DNA from: Symsagittifera roscoffensis
Lineage: Eukaryota > Xenacoelomorpha > Acoela > Convolutidae
Direction: 5' to 3'
NCBI RefSeq assembly: GCF_963678635.1
Contig: NC_087066.1
Span: 47,529,129-47,593,128 of the forward strand
DNA: 64,000 bases
Shown here piece after piece: positions 1-10,039 of the stretch; the first letter of the stretch is position 1; each line of letters opens with the position of its first letter. The notes under the pieces were generated by a model. That model saw only the letters and a list, made by a program, of their open reading frames with translations, was not told the DNA's origin and made no database searches. Made by a program: the position numbers and the translations under genes.

Positions 1-2690
1 GGTTTATTGACTCTAATTACAACATTTATGGACACTAGATAGTGATCATTTTGCCTCCTTTCGATGTGATAGATCAGCAGTCGCAAGCGAAAAAACAAAA
101 GGAGGTGGCGTCATAATACTCATTCCCAAATTCTTACACGCTACGCACAGATCTAAATTTATTTCATGAAAAGTATGACAGCATCTGGGTAGAATTTAAA
201 ACATCAAAGAACAAAACTGAAAGATCAACAATATTAAATATTTCCTTTAATCCAAATAAATCTAACAAAGTAGAGTTTGTCGATAAACTTGCTCTTTCAG
301 TTAACTTCGCACAATCCTATAATTCAAATTTTGTTCTCTTGGGCGACTACAACTTTAATTATTCAAATACTGAAGAAAAAGAATCCTTGGATACAATTTA
401 AACGCTCTATAACTTCAAATTTGTCAATAAATTAAGACCAACTCATTCAAAAACACTGATTGACTATATGACCACAGGTTTAAACTCAACCGAATTGAAG
501 AAAAAAGTGTCAAACTTCACTCCACCAATTAAAACTGATCACTTAGCTACAATTTTGATATTTGAATTAAAGTTAGTTGATAAAACTGTGCCGTTTAAGC
601 GCACTATCTACGATAGATCGAATTATTAGAAAAGAAATTAAAACTGCCTAACAAACCTTAAATGGGTGTCTTTTTACAGACAGAATAACCCTGAAAAAAT
701 GTTCAACGTTTTGAATTCCAATATAGTAGGCTGCCTGAAAAGATTCGCACCACTTAAAACAGTCTACATTTGTAATGACAAATCAAAAGTCAACCTGAAA
801 AACGATAATTTCATATCGAAACTATTTAATCCTAAAACAACTAAGCGACAGAAATGGAACATAACAAATGACACAAGAAACTCGAGAACATCAGCAAACA
901 AAATTACACTACTAAAAAAATTCATTTGGTGAAGCAATAACCAACAACTTCAAAATGGCAAATTTTGAAGGGAAAAAAAACGAAAAATTTAATTAAATTA
1001 ACCATCAAAAACACAAGGACCAAAAAGGAACGCAATCAAAAGTTTTGTTCCCGGTTTGTAAAAGAAATTGAATGTAAAATTACAAATTTAAACGCAAATA
1101 AACCACAGACCCAAAATTTCTTAAAAATGAATTTATTAAATACAATTTATTTCCAACTGGACTCAAAAGAGCAATTGTTACCCCAATATGCAAAAAAGAT
1201 GACCCAGAAATAGCAGAGAACTATTAACCAACCTCCATAACAGGTGCACTCTCTAAAGTTTTTGAGAAACTACTATACAAACAAAACAGTGAATACTTAT
1301 TATCTAATAAACTGCTCAGCAACACCCCATTTGTTTTTGGAAATTCACATTCAACGATGGACGCCATCCTTTATTGCACTGAGTTCTTACGCAAATCGAC
1401 GGATGAAAACAAATATGTTTCCGTATCTTTAATAGATCTATCCAAAGCTTTCGATTCCATCAACCACGAACATTTAAAGAACAAATTGAATGATTTGGGA
1501 TTCTCTGAATCAGCAATTGAAATAATTCATAGCTTTATAAACAAAATACAGCAGAAACTGTAATAAACAATACTGAATCCAATTGAATCTCACTTCAGCA
1601 AGGCGTACCTCATTGTACAATTTTGGGACCCTAATTTTCAACATATACAAAAATGACTTGAACAAAAATTTAACTGAAACTTGCAAAAGTGATACAATAT
1701 GCAGGTGATACATTACTATTTTGTGATGATGACATCCGAAAAGCTCTACAGCTATTGCAAAAAACCTGTCAGAATTTGTCTCTGTACATCACAAAACATT
1801 CTCTAAACTCCACACAAAGAAAACTGAATTGACAAAAATTAGCAAAAAACATCAAGGCAGAAACCACAATTCAAAGTTCAGTATTATTTTAGATGATGAC
1901 AAAACAGAAAAAAAGCCAGAAATTAAATAATTGGGGGCTAATTCCAGATCAATTTCTAACTTTTCAAGGAGAAGTTAAGATATAACAAGAAAATGGCTTG
2001 TTGCATCAAAACATTACAATCAATTAAAAAAAACCACTGACAATCAAAAACCGATTACTATTATTGATCGCTCTAGTCATAAGCCATCTGCACTACCCAG
2101 CAACACTAATAGGCAGTTTGACATACTATCTCATAATATCGCTTGAAAAAAAACTGAGTTGGGAAATAAAGACCTGCTGTGACAGAAAAAAATTTGATTC
2201 TTCACCCGATCTTAAGCTGGAATACAAGGTAGTTCCGGTTTCTTTGTTTCTCGATTGGAAAATAGTTTTCCATCTATAAAAAATCAAACATTAACTACTA
2301 CCGGCATACACAAAAATCAAATACGTGAACAACACAATTGACGAAAACAAAAGAAACAAAAAAATACACTGTCAAGCAAGATTCAGCAGTCATTATATCA
2401 AAAAGAAATTTTCTTCAGAAAATCAGTTCTTATTAGGAACCAATTTCAAAATGCAAACTCAAACAAAAACAGCAGCAGTTTATCTTAGCGGCAGTTCTAT
2501 CTACTTTTTGTGAAGATCTTTCTACGGCAACCTATGGAAGACCAACAGGGAAACAATCTAAATTTAAACGATGTTAAATTTCTAACCATTATTTTATTAT
2601 TTTGTAAATAAATATTGAACCTAGAAATGTTGTGTGACTCACATTTGCATTAATTTATTAATGTTCATTTTGCAAATAAAGTGTTTATTT
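1..2690 (+). mobile_element. LINE (CR1/Jockey-like) copy A, 5'-truncated and decayed
   Basis: The copy begins at the window edge inside the apurinic-type endonuclease domain and runs through the reverse transcriptase to a 3' untranslated tail. It matches copies B (from about 10,406) and C (from about 16,831) nearly base for base, with small indels. Its reading frame is cut by many stops and frameshifts, so it cannot encode a working protein. The assignment to a CR1/Jockey-type LINE rests on domain order (endonuclease, then RT, then a C-terminal tail) and on the better-preserved copy B, which also has an ORF1. The 3' boundary is approximate. Confidence 0.8.
300..2513 (+). pseudogene. LINE ORF2 relic (endonuclease-RT), copy A
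   Basis: Pieces visible in order: an endonuclease segment near 340-610 with a GDYN-type motif, a LIDY segment and a TDH motif near 535; a linker at 666-930; RT motif A as LSKAFDSINHEHL near 1,440-1,480; a QQGVP-like turn near 1,598; the catalytic box read as YAGD at 1,698-1,709 where YADD is expected; and a hydrophilic C-terminal tail around 2,064-2,279. The frame changes several times. The missing second aspartate should kill polymerisation even without the stops. Known of the family: ORF2 nicks target DNA and primes cDNA on it. Confidence 0.75.
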
Positions 2691-2984
2691 TTTTTATGTG
2701 CATCGGCAGGTTTTTTACAATAAACTATTCTAAATGACAATAAAACATCAGTTTAAAATTGTTATTTACGATAGTTCACATCAATTTTGGTTCTAAACCA
2801 TCATTTTGAAAAATTAGCCAATCACAGTTGATTTCTAAAATAACTATTTAAATTAAAACATTTTAAACCTCTAAAATAATTTAAACAACTTTTTTTAAAA
2901 TTGTCTGGAAACTTCTGAGTCATAATTTCGATTTAGACACGTACGGTTTAAATAAGAAACCAAAAATATTTTGGGACTAAACTT

Positions 2985-3230
2985 TCAATGTTAATTCCCT
3001 GTTTCTAAACTCATCGCGCGTGTTGAAGCCCGGTTTCTCTTTTCTGACGTGTATTGCCTCTAGTGTTAACAGTTTTGTTTGGTTGTTTGACCTATCTATA
3101 AATTCCCAACTAAAATATGCGCTATTTCCCTCAAGACTGCATTGCTGAAGGTTTTTAAAAAGACTACCCTGATAGAAGGCTACGGCTCTATCAAAAAATT
3201 ATACTAAACTGCACTTTTGTTCCCTTTGCT
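2985..3230 (-). pseudogene. Relic related to 13,994-14,257 (copy A)
   Basis: The same minus-strand coding relic as in copy B, here with frame breaks. See the copy B entry at 13,994-14,257 for what can be read in it. It survives only because it is part of the larger repeat. Confidence 0.35.
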
Positions 3231-3701
3231 CTAAAATCAATATTTTTTTTTCAGTCGCGTTTATAATTCAAAAAGCGGAGTACACAGGCAGCGTTCGCAA
3301 CCTGTATTGCGAGGGAGATTCTAGGCTTAAGAAAAACTATCCTGGTAAGCTCCAACCCTTTACGCTCTTTTTCTGCTCTTGGGCCCTTTTATGCTTTTAG
3401 ACCAATCTGATTGTTGATCCGCCTCCCATGACACAAGCTATTCAACAAAAAATGAAACGAAAGCCTTTGAGCAGAAAAAAATTTGATAAAAGCTAGGTCT
3501 ATCAAAACTTGAAAACGTTTCTCTTGTTTTGCCAGGAGAGTTCAAATATGAGATAATTGACAATGTTTAAATAGCATCAAAAAAATCTTTACCACAGAGA
3601 AGCCGTGCTTCGCAAAAACTAGCGAAAAGACGACAAAGCAGATCTATTCAGTGCAAAATGAAAAATAAGATATGATAATCGAAGTGGTAAAAATTCGGAT
3701 A

Positions 3702-3770
3702 TGTCTAGAACTCGATCACGACCTATAGGTTAAGCGTCTCACGCGCTAAGAACTCATCCACGTACGTGTA
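3702..3770 (-). repeat. tRNA-like sequence (SINE head), copy A
   Basis: Read on the minus strand, an A-box-like GGATGAGT / GGCTGAGTGC (copies B and C) is followed by a stem-like GCGTGAGACGC and a B-box-like ATCGAGTTCTAG. Spacing suits a tRNA-derived pol III promoter. It lacks a full acceptor stem, so it is probably a SINE head or decayed tRNA. Confidence 0.4.
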
Positions 3771-5530
3771 AAAAACCATAGGCACTAGCCAAAAGCAAAG
3801 CATTTAACGTGGCCAATCGAAGATTTGAAAAGAGTAATGAACGAAAGTAAACATAAAAAACACTGACTTTCATGACAAAATCTCATAGAAAAAACAGATG
3901 CTCTTTAAGTTCGTTAAAATTCTATAACAATTTTTTTGGCGCTTTTTTGATAATAAGAACCCAACTTGAGAAAACCTGATCAATAGGTATACGTCTCTTG
4001 TTCCACTGGGAAACTTTAAAATTCCACTTTCGAAAACAGAAATTGTTCACGTTTTTACGCGCCATTTCTACGTTCATTTTTGAAGAGTGCACTTTACAAC
4101 ACTTCCAGCAGATGAATTTCAATTGAAATCAAAAAATGCAATTTACTTAAATGCGTCAACATTTTTAGACTTTTTCCTGAAAAAAAAATCAGCAAAACTT
4201 TTATAAGAGTCTTCACTGTGTTCACTATTCTGAAGCAGATGCTACAAAACTTCCAATGCTAGAGATCTCGGTTACAGCATAAGTGCCAGCTTTTGAGAAG
4301 AATTTTGGTTCATCTAATGTAAGTACAATTTTGATACCAAACATGATGAGCTACACTGAACTGAAGAGGTAAATTATTAGGTGCCATTCGAATAAAATGG
4401 CCTGAAAATGCATGTCATGAACGAATCTTATTTCGAGCAGTTTTGGTGTGCGATAGGATAATTTTGACAATTAACTTGCTTATTCGACGTAGCGAACGAA
4501 TTGGGAGGGGTCAGCTTGGACTGACATTTCAATTGTTAAAAATTCATTAAGGAATAAAGACACGTAACGGTTTGATTTTTCGCGAGAACTGAAAACCTCG
4601 AAAATCAGACAGATAATTTTCTTGGATACAACAGAGACATGCGACCAATATAGAAGAAGATTGATTATTTCGCACATAATATTGATTTAATCTTACAAGC
4701 AAGAAAAAATTTCAGACTCCAAAATTCAGCTGTTGACACTGTATTAGCAGAACAATCAGATTATGTTTGGGACCCTGAATGGCTCATCCACTATTCTTTA
4801 ACATACCAACAGATATTTCAAGTCAAGCAATTAGCACAATATCCATTAACAAAGATTATATTAAGGTATATCCACTCACAACTGACGCAACACCTTTAAA
4901 CTATAATTCAGTTCTACCCGATAGAACAGGAAATAATAGTTTAAACTCAACTCTCATACATCAAGAAAACTTGCATGTAACCAGGAATTTCACACAACAA
5001 AATATCCAAACACCATCACATTTCGCAAATGAAGAAGTAGTTACAACAGTAATAACAACAACACAACAAAGTATTTCACCAATACATCCAAACCTTACAG
5101 CTCCAAGACCTAAAAATCCAACCCTACCACAGATAACATTACAATCTACGGTTAAACCCACCCTTGTCCCAATATACTCACATATGAATTATCAACCGTT
5201 GAGACCAATGACGAAACCAATACAAAAACAAAGAACATTCTTTAGGAACAACTTTGCAGAACACAATTATAACTAAGTAAATAGACCACAAACATCTAAA
5301 ACTTCTCGTACCAATACTCAAAATCAATTATTTCCACCAAGACAAAACTTTCAACAACAATTTCAGTAAATTTTCATGACTACCCACGAATTTCACAAGA
5401 CCAAAAGGAAAATTATCCATTTTTTTTACAAAATAAAAACAATAAGCACAAAACACCTTATAATACACCTAATTATTTATCATCAGATGATGATGACTAC
5501 TATCAACCAGATGTTTTTGTACCATATACA

Positions 5531-5935
5531 AGCGTGCTCAGTTCAGGTATGATCAGCTATCCTGCAGGTGTGAGCATGTTCAGCTCAGGCATGATCATGT
5601 ATCCTTCGGGTATGAGCGTGTTCAGTTCAGGTATGATCATGTATCCTGCAGGTACGAGCATGTTCAGTTCAGGTATGATCAGGTATCCTGCAGGTGTGAC
5701 CATGTTCAGTTCAGGCATGATCATGTATCCTGCAGGTATGATCATGTTCTGTTCAGGCATGATCATTTATCCTGCAGGTATGAGCACGTTCAGTTCAGGT
5801 ATGATCATGTATCCTGCAGATACGAGCATGCTCAGTTCAGGTATGATCAGGTATCCTGCAGGTGTGAGTATGTTCAGTTCAGGCATGATCATGTATCCTG
5901 CAGGTGTGAGCATATCTCCAGTTAGCACACCTGAT
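5531..5935 (+). repeat. 42-bp tandem repeat, about 9-10 units
   Basis: Each unit is 42 bases, hence 14 codons, and stays open in two frames on opposite strands. On the plus strand the unit reads roughly as FSSGMIMYPAG plus three variable residues. Units differ by point changes only. The open frames are a by-product of a repeat length divisible by three and are not called as a gene. Confidence 0.9.
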
Positions 5936-6057
5936 GCAGGTCTGATACAGGTATGTGCAGGCTGTTATAAAACCACCTGCACAGAATAAACCGGATTTGA
6001 AAGAAACTCAATAATATTGAAGAGATTTTTGTAAAGGTAAATTACAAAGATTTTTGC
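5531..6057 (+). mobile_element. Minisatellite-bearing insertion in gag copy A
   Basis: Copy C reads straight from ...ACCATATACA to CAGGAATATCG, while copy A has about 527 extra bases between them. The insert has a tandem repeat (5,531-5,935) and then a tail (about 5,980-6,057) found again at 6,750-6,835 and 7,597-7,685. A mobile element with internal minisatellite and no clear target duplication resembles Helentron/DINE-like elements, but no helicase or diagnostic end was seen, so the class is inference. Confidence 0.6.
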
Positions 6058-6432
6058 AGGAATATCGACCAAATCTAGCATCTCAAAATACAAATTTTGA
6101 CCCACAAAACTCAGATAGTACACAAACTCACCAACCATTGCAAACCCTATCAAACAATACAGATACAAAACCCTGCCAGTACACATTCTTATCAACCAAC
6201 ACAAATGCAAAATGAAATCCCACTACCATATTATTTACAGCAACATGAAACAACAAAAAGTCAACTTACAAATTTTTCACAAATACCAAATGCCACAGAA
6301 TCATTACAAACGAATCTGAATCCATACCTAATGGGTGGATCGTCTATAACATCAAACAAACCATTGATGGTATTCACAGGCACAGATAAGTTGGAGAAAA
6401 TTTAAGTAAAACGTGAATAAAAGTAGAGAGTT

Positions 6433-6694
6433 TTATATTTAAATAAGAATTTTATAACCATGAAAGAATAAAAAACTAAAAAATCTAAGAAATTTACAGG
6501 AAAATGTTATTCATGATTACCTAACTGATTATGTAATTACCGTTGTTTAAATTTGATTAGTTATAAAGTTTTAAGGCATTTTTAGACATGTTTTTCATTT
6601 TTGATTGTTTGTAAATATTGTAAAAAAAAATTTAATCCTGATGATGCACAAAATGTGCGAAAACGTTTGAATTAACATTTCAAAGTTCTTATGA
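6433..6694 (+). mobile_element. Small non-coding insertion with hammerhead-like motif
   Basis: About 262 bases interrupt the left arm of the surrounding element. The flanking arm sequence AGTAGAGAG is present on both sides (6,422-6,430 and about 6,697-6,705), which looks like a ~9 bp target-site duplication. No ORF. Its 3' part carries a hammerhead-ribozyme-like core. Size, lack of coding and the ribozyme resemble retrozymes or truncated Penelope-like elements; this class call is inference. Confidence 0.5.
6631..6676 (+). ncRNA. Hammerhead-ribozyme-like motif
   Basis: Core CTGATGA at 6,638-6,644, stem II GCAC/GTGC (6,646-6,649 with 6,655-6,658), GAAA at 6,659-6,662, then AAC/GTT giving a three-pair stem III sharing its first A with GAAA, and a T at the expected cleavage position. 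Bases before the core (TTAATC) can pair with GA(A)TTAA after the cleavage site, giving stem I with one bulge. One extra T sits between the core and stem II, which departs from the classical motif. Very short stem III is known in retroelement hammerheads. Confidence 0.5.
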
Positions 6695-6916
6695 AAGTAG
6701 AGAGAGTCAGATGGTTTGAAATCAGGCCAACCAGATTGAGTAAACTAACACCTGCACAGAATAAACCGGATTTGAAAGAAACTCAATAAGATTGAAGAGA
6801 TTTTTGATAAAAAGTAAAATACAAAGATTTTTGCAACTGCGTTTGACCCGATTTCAAACCATCTGACTCCTTTACTTTTATTCGCGTTATACCTAACTTT
6901 TCTTTATTTTATAACG

Positions 6917-7131
6917 GATGGTGTGCATGTTGGCAGTCCTGTTATTAGAAGCTCATACAAAACCAATGCAAATGGGTTGATTTTGGTTACGGACGCATGC
7001 AGCACCGCAGGATACCCGCCCGGAGTTTATCGCTCGAATGGACAAAATGTTGAGGTGAAGGATGATCGCGTGGTGATTCAAGGCAAAAATACGCTGGCAG
7101 GGAGCAATGCAACCCTCACGCACTGCTTGAA
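6917..7131 (+). CDS. AMDHD2: AMDHD2 (GlcNAc-6-phosphate deacetylase), penultimate exon
   Basis: The exon begins mid-domain with DGVHVGSP and includes LILVTDACSTAG, which carries the conserved TDA segment that holds the catalytic aspartate in NagA-type deacetylases. It ends ...THCLK with a GTATGT donor at 7,132. The enzyme removes the acetyl group from N-acetylglucosamine-6-phosphate in amino-sugar catabolism. There is no AG acceptor in the preceding ~75 bases; the repeat element at 6,386-6,905 abuts the exon. No upstream exon is visible in the window, so the 5' end looks cut off. The sequence itself has no stop or frameshift. Confidence 0.75.
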
Positions 7132-7207
7132 GTATGTATATATTTTCTTCCTAGACATCAGAACTACGGTTGTAAATCTCATGAGTAATTTCACAATTTT
7201 CTGATAG
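7132..7207 (+). other. Intron of AMDHD2 homologue (76 bp)
   Basis: It starts GTATGTATAT and ends CTGATAG. Splicing joins the exons in frame (AA|G completes a lysine codon before VLAASSNL). Short compared with the ADAM introns in the same window. Confidence 0.75.
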
Positions 7208-7412
7208 GGTTCTTGCAGCATCATCAAACTTGACAGTACCAGAAGCCGTCAAATGTGTGACGGAGAAGGTAGCTGATATGATTGAAGAGAATTGTTTGGG
7301 ACTATTGCAAAAAGGGCGGACAGCGAATTTGGTTTTGATGTCTAACGATTACAAACCTGTTTTAGTATTCGTCAAAGGAAAAGTTGTTTATAAAGCATTA
7401 ACAGAAGAATGA
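7208..7412 (+). CDS. AMDHD2: AMDHD2, last exon
   Basis: It reads VLAASSNLTVPEAVKCVTEK and then GLLQKGRTANLVLM near the C-terminus, the usual amidohydrolase ending in which the metal-binding barrel closes and a beta-sandwich tail follows. The stop TGA is at 7,410-7,412. The frame is clean. Together the exons cover about the last 140 residues of a ~400-residue enzyme. With the 5' part missing it is either a gene fragment moved by repeats or the broken end of a resident gene. Confidence 0.75.
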
Positions 7413-7596
7413 ATAATTAATAATTCTTTTCAAAGAGACGCCTCGCGCCACTTCCGATACAACACATACATAGCATGACAAGGGTGGGCAGTCAAAGATC
7501 ACAATGTTCCTATCAGCCGAAGGGGTCTAAGCACAGAAAAATAGACAAAAGTTTATTTATAAGGGCTAATCGATAAAATACAGTAATTAGAATATA
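7413..7596. other. Short spacer after AMDHD2
   Basis: Non-coding sequence. No clear polyadenylation signal or repeat was recognised. Confidence 0.5.
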
Positions 7597-7765
7597 ACAC
7601 CTGCACAGAATAAACCGGATTTGAAAGAAACTTAATAAGATTGAAGAGATTTTTGATTAAAAGTAAATTACAAAGATTTTTGCAACTGCGTTTGACCCGA
7701 TTTCAAACCATCTGACTCCTCTCTTTTTATTCACGTTTTACTTAATTTTTCTTTATTTTATTAAA
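7597..7765 (+). repeat. Copy of the repeat element seen at 6,750-6,905
   Basis: From CACCTGCACAGAATAAACCG through the GATTTCAAACCATCTGAC arm to the TTCTTTATTTTAT end it matches 6,750-6,905 with few changes. It lies in the same orientation as the upstream copy, so the AMDHD2 exons sit between two direct copies. Confidence 0.75.
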
Positions 7766-8017
7766 ATCCATGATAATTTTTCAAGATGATAAATCCGTTT
7801 GTCAAGATAAATTTTGACCTTCTCACGTATCAAGGAGCAGAAAAAAATATTGTTAAGCTTATCGAACAGAGGTCAAAGCTAGAAAACAGTCGGTTTTTTT
7901 GAAGAGGTCAAAGCTAGAAAGCAGACGGTTTTATTATTGATTTTTTCATGATTTAACCTTAATGGAATATTATAAAATTAAGAGATTCCAGCTTGTCAAA
8001 TTTATTATCTTGATACA

Positions 8018-8910
8018 AGAAACATTTCAAAACTCAGCACTAAACCCTTAGGTCAGGTCAGGTAAGCCCGTACATATCTCAATTGGATTTCTAGGACTGA
8101 GTCGCTTGAGCAGCAATTTGGATAGCGTTCGTGATGCTTTTCAAGCACTTTCTTTCTGCTGCCATTCGAGCAAGGTGAAACAGGTTTTCGAGTGTCTCCA
8201 GTGGTGCGATTTCAGGGATTGCTGCTACTTCTTGATTTGTTGCTTTAAATACCTTGATATCTTCGTAAATCCTTAATCTCAAGTAATTCAACTCAAATCT
8301 TAGAAAAATCAAAAAAAACAATTTTGGACATCAAATTTTTGAAGACAAAAAGCGAACTCACATATTCTTCCATTTACCAAATAAATAAGAAAAACCAAAT
8401 TAAAAGCAAATTAAAATAAGATCTAATGTTTCTAAAAGAAACATTTTCTTGATTTCCGAAAATTTATTTGGTCTACACTCATTCTGATTACTGCTGATTA
8501 CGAACTTCTGATTACTGCTTACCTTCTAACTCTGCCAAACTTTTTTTGCCTTATTTTCTCTGCCAAATTATTTCAGCCAAACTATGCCAAGTTTTTTCTC
8601 AAAACAGTAAACATTTCAAAACTCAGCAATAAATCCTAAATCTCAACTAAATCAACTCAAATCTTAAAAAATTCTTCATGCATTTTGAACATTGAATTTT
8701 TGAAGATACAAAGCGAACTAAAATATTCTTCCATATAGCCAATTAAAAAAGAAAAACCAAATTAAAAGTTAATTCAAATAATTAACCGATATTTCCGAAA
8801 CAAAAAATTTTTGATTTCCGAAAAATTATTTTTTCTGCACTCAACTTCTGATAACTTCTGATTACGATCTTCTGATTACTACTTACAGTCTAAGTCTGCA
8901 CTTTATAGTG
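8018..8910. repeat. Imperfect local duplication flanking a possible exon
   Basis: ACATTTCAAAACTCAGCA occurs at about 8,023 and 8,609. The block 8,288-8,540 (AACTCAAATCTTA, AAAGCGAACT, GATTTCCGAAAA, TTCTGATTAC) recurs at 8,655-8,900. The second copy lacks the ~220 bases (8,060-8,285) that hold the possible exon. No target duplications or ORFs were found. Confidence 0.6.
8091..8290 (-). CDS. Possible terminal exon, unknown product
   Basis: A minus-strand open stretch ends at a stop at 8,091-8,093 and reads AAIPEIAPLETLENLFHLAR followed by a helical, Ala-rich end (AIQIAAQATQS). A pyrimidine-rich tract with AG lies just upstream near 8,300, which could be an acceptor. Composition looks more protein-like than its surroundings and it is richer in GC. 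No family is recognised and no partner exon was identified, so it may equally be chance or a gene relic. Confidence 0.3.
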
Positions 8911-8955
8911 GATAAGCTCTTCTAATTGACAATCTAAACTAGTCTAGCCACAATT

Positions 8956-9867
8956 ATGTCTAGTAATAAATTAACATTTGAGGAGTTTGACAAACTTAAT
9001 AAAAAAGCTCTATTTAAAACTTATGCAGATCTGTACGAACATAGGAGGACTATAGAAAGACTATCAACATGCTTAATCAAACAGGGGGAAGTGCCATTTG
9101 AACTTTAGGACAGATTCAGGAATCAAGCAACCAAAACAGTAGTACCATGACCACAGTTATACGTGAGTTTGACACCTTTAAAAATTCCGAAAGTACTAAA
9201 AAATTAATTTTGGCTTTTAGTATCACAGCAAGAATCAGAACAGAAACTGTGCCCAACGACAAGTTAACGGATTCATATAGGGGCAGTAGCACAGAGGAAA
9301 AACTGAAAGTAGTAACTAAAATATCCAAACTCGGAGCTTAAATGCGTAATTAAGCAGGATGGCACTAACTCTATTTTAAAAAGGATATCTGAAAATTTGA
9401 ATGACTTCTCGATAAAGTTTGAGGAACTGATTGAAATATTCCTGCAAATTTTCACGCTTCAAAATGTGGTAATATGCGAAATACCACCAATTTTGGATAA
9501 CGTAGAGATGAATAAAAACGTGGGCTTGTATAATGAAAATAGCTCTAAACCTGTTATCGTGTGCTGAAACTTAATTCAAGGATAAAAAGCAACAACGACT
9601 GGGGCTTTTTCTATTGGTACAATGTTCTCTTAAATGACGAGCATGGAGTCCGTTTTTTAAGCAGTTGCCTCAGATATTCCATATGCCAATATTCTAATAA
9701 TCTACACCGCCCAAAAAATGTACAAAACTTCAATATCCAGGAGAAAAGCAACAATTCTGTAAAACGGATCCATCCTTATCAACAGTCACGCAGTAATTTC
9801 AATAACCTTACAATGCCTCCAAACCCTCATAGATTTTTTTGCAGAGCTACTATCGCTAAAGCTAGTT
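8956..9867 (+). pseudogene. LINE ORF1 relic (gag/esterase-like)
   Basis: It starts with ATG at 8,956 (MSSNKLTFEEFDKLNK...) with a coiled-coil-like N-terminus and a first stop at 9,106-9,108. Further pieces in shifted frames read VVICEIPPILDNVEMN near 9,467-9,515 and GVRFLSSCLRYSICQY near 9,648-9,695, which resemble the lipase/esterase-like ORF1 of CR1-type LINEs. Known of that family: ORF1 proteins bind element RNA. At least four frame breaks make it dead. Class from these two motifs only. Confidence 0.5.
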
Positions 9868-10039
9868 AAGAAGAAATTGGTAAGAGTCTGGTCTTTCTAA
9901 TTTGGAATTTTCAAATATGTCAATGATAAAAAATAAACTCTTAACTAGCTTCTTTGTGCTTATGTTCATCGGTTGCAACAAAAAAAATCATTTTTCGAGA
10001 ATTGAATAAATTCGAAAAAAAGTAATAATTTTCCATGGG

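Larger units (their letters stand above)
2690..4690. repeat. Spacer block of the chimeric repeat, copy A
   Basis: Non-coding DNA shared with 13,700-16,360 and 19,440-22,190. It contains a minus-strand relic (about 2,985-3,230) and a tRNA-like stretch (about 3,702-3,765). Compared with B and C, copy A lacks about 640 bases: after the shared CATAAGTGCCAGCT near 4,290 it jumps to GAGAAGAATTTTGG, whereas B and C keep the extra segment (15,305-15,930 in B). No host gene is seen. Confidence 0.7.
4700..6385 (+). pseudogene. Gypsy gag N-terminal fragment, copy A, interrupted
   Basis: This matches the start of the gag of the larger element at 22,190-23,370. The longest open piece is 4,779-5,276, a Thr/Gln/Pro-rich segment with FANEEVVTTVITTTQQ. 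The frame changes repeatedly. The fragment is split at 5,530 by a minisatellite-bearing insert (uninterrupted match at 22,990-23,030 in copy C), resumes at 6,058 and stops at about 6,385 right after the VFTGTD motif, where another repeat element begins. It is non-functional and lacks capsid core, protease and pol. Confidence 0.75.
6386..6905. mobile_element. Terminal-inverted-repeat element with nested insertion
   Basis: The left part (about 6,386-6,432 and 6,695-6,730) and the right part (about 6,840-6,905) are inverted relative to each other: GTCAGATGGTTTGAAATC at 6,706-6,723 faces GATTTCAAACCATCTGAC near 6,851-6,868, and the outer AAGTAAAACGTGAATAAAAG faces its counterpart near 6,875-6,895. 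A related copy ends at 7,597-7,765. The element has no ORF. The left arm is split by the insertion at 6,433-6,694. Confidence 0.65.

Noticed and set aside
5531-5935. CRISPR-like array
   Set aside because: The units are contiguous repeats without unique spacers, in a eukaryotic genome.
5534-5989. 151-codon plus-strand and 69-codon minus-strand frames over the minisatellite
   Set aside because: The 42-base period is divisible by three, so frames stay open by construction; no start context or homologue.
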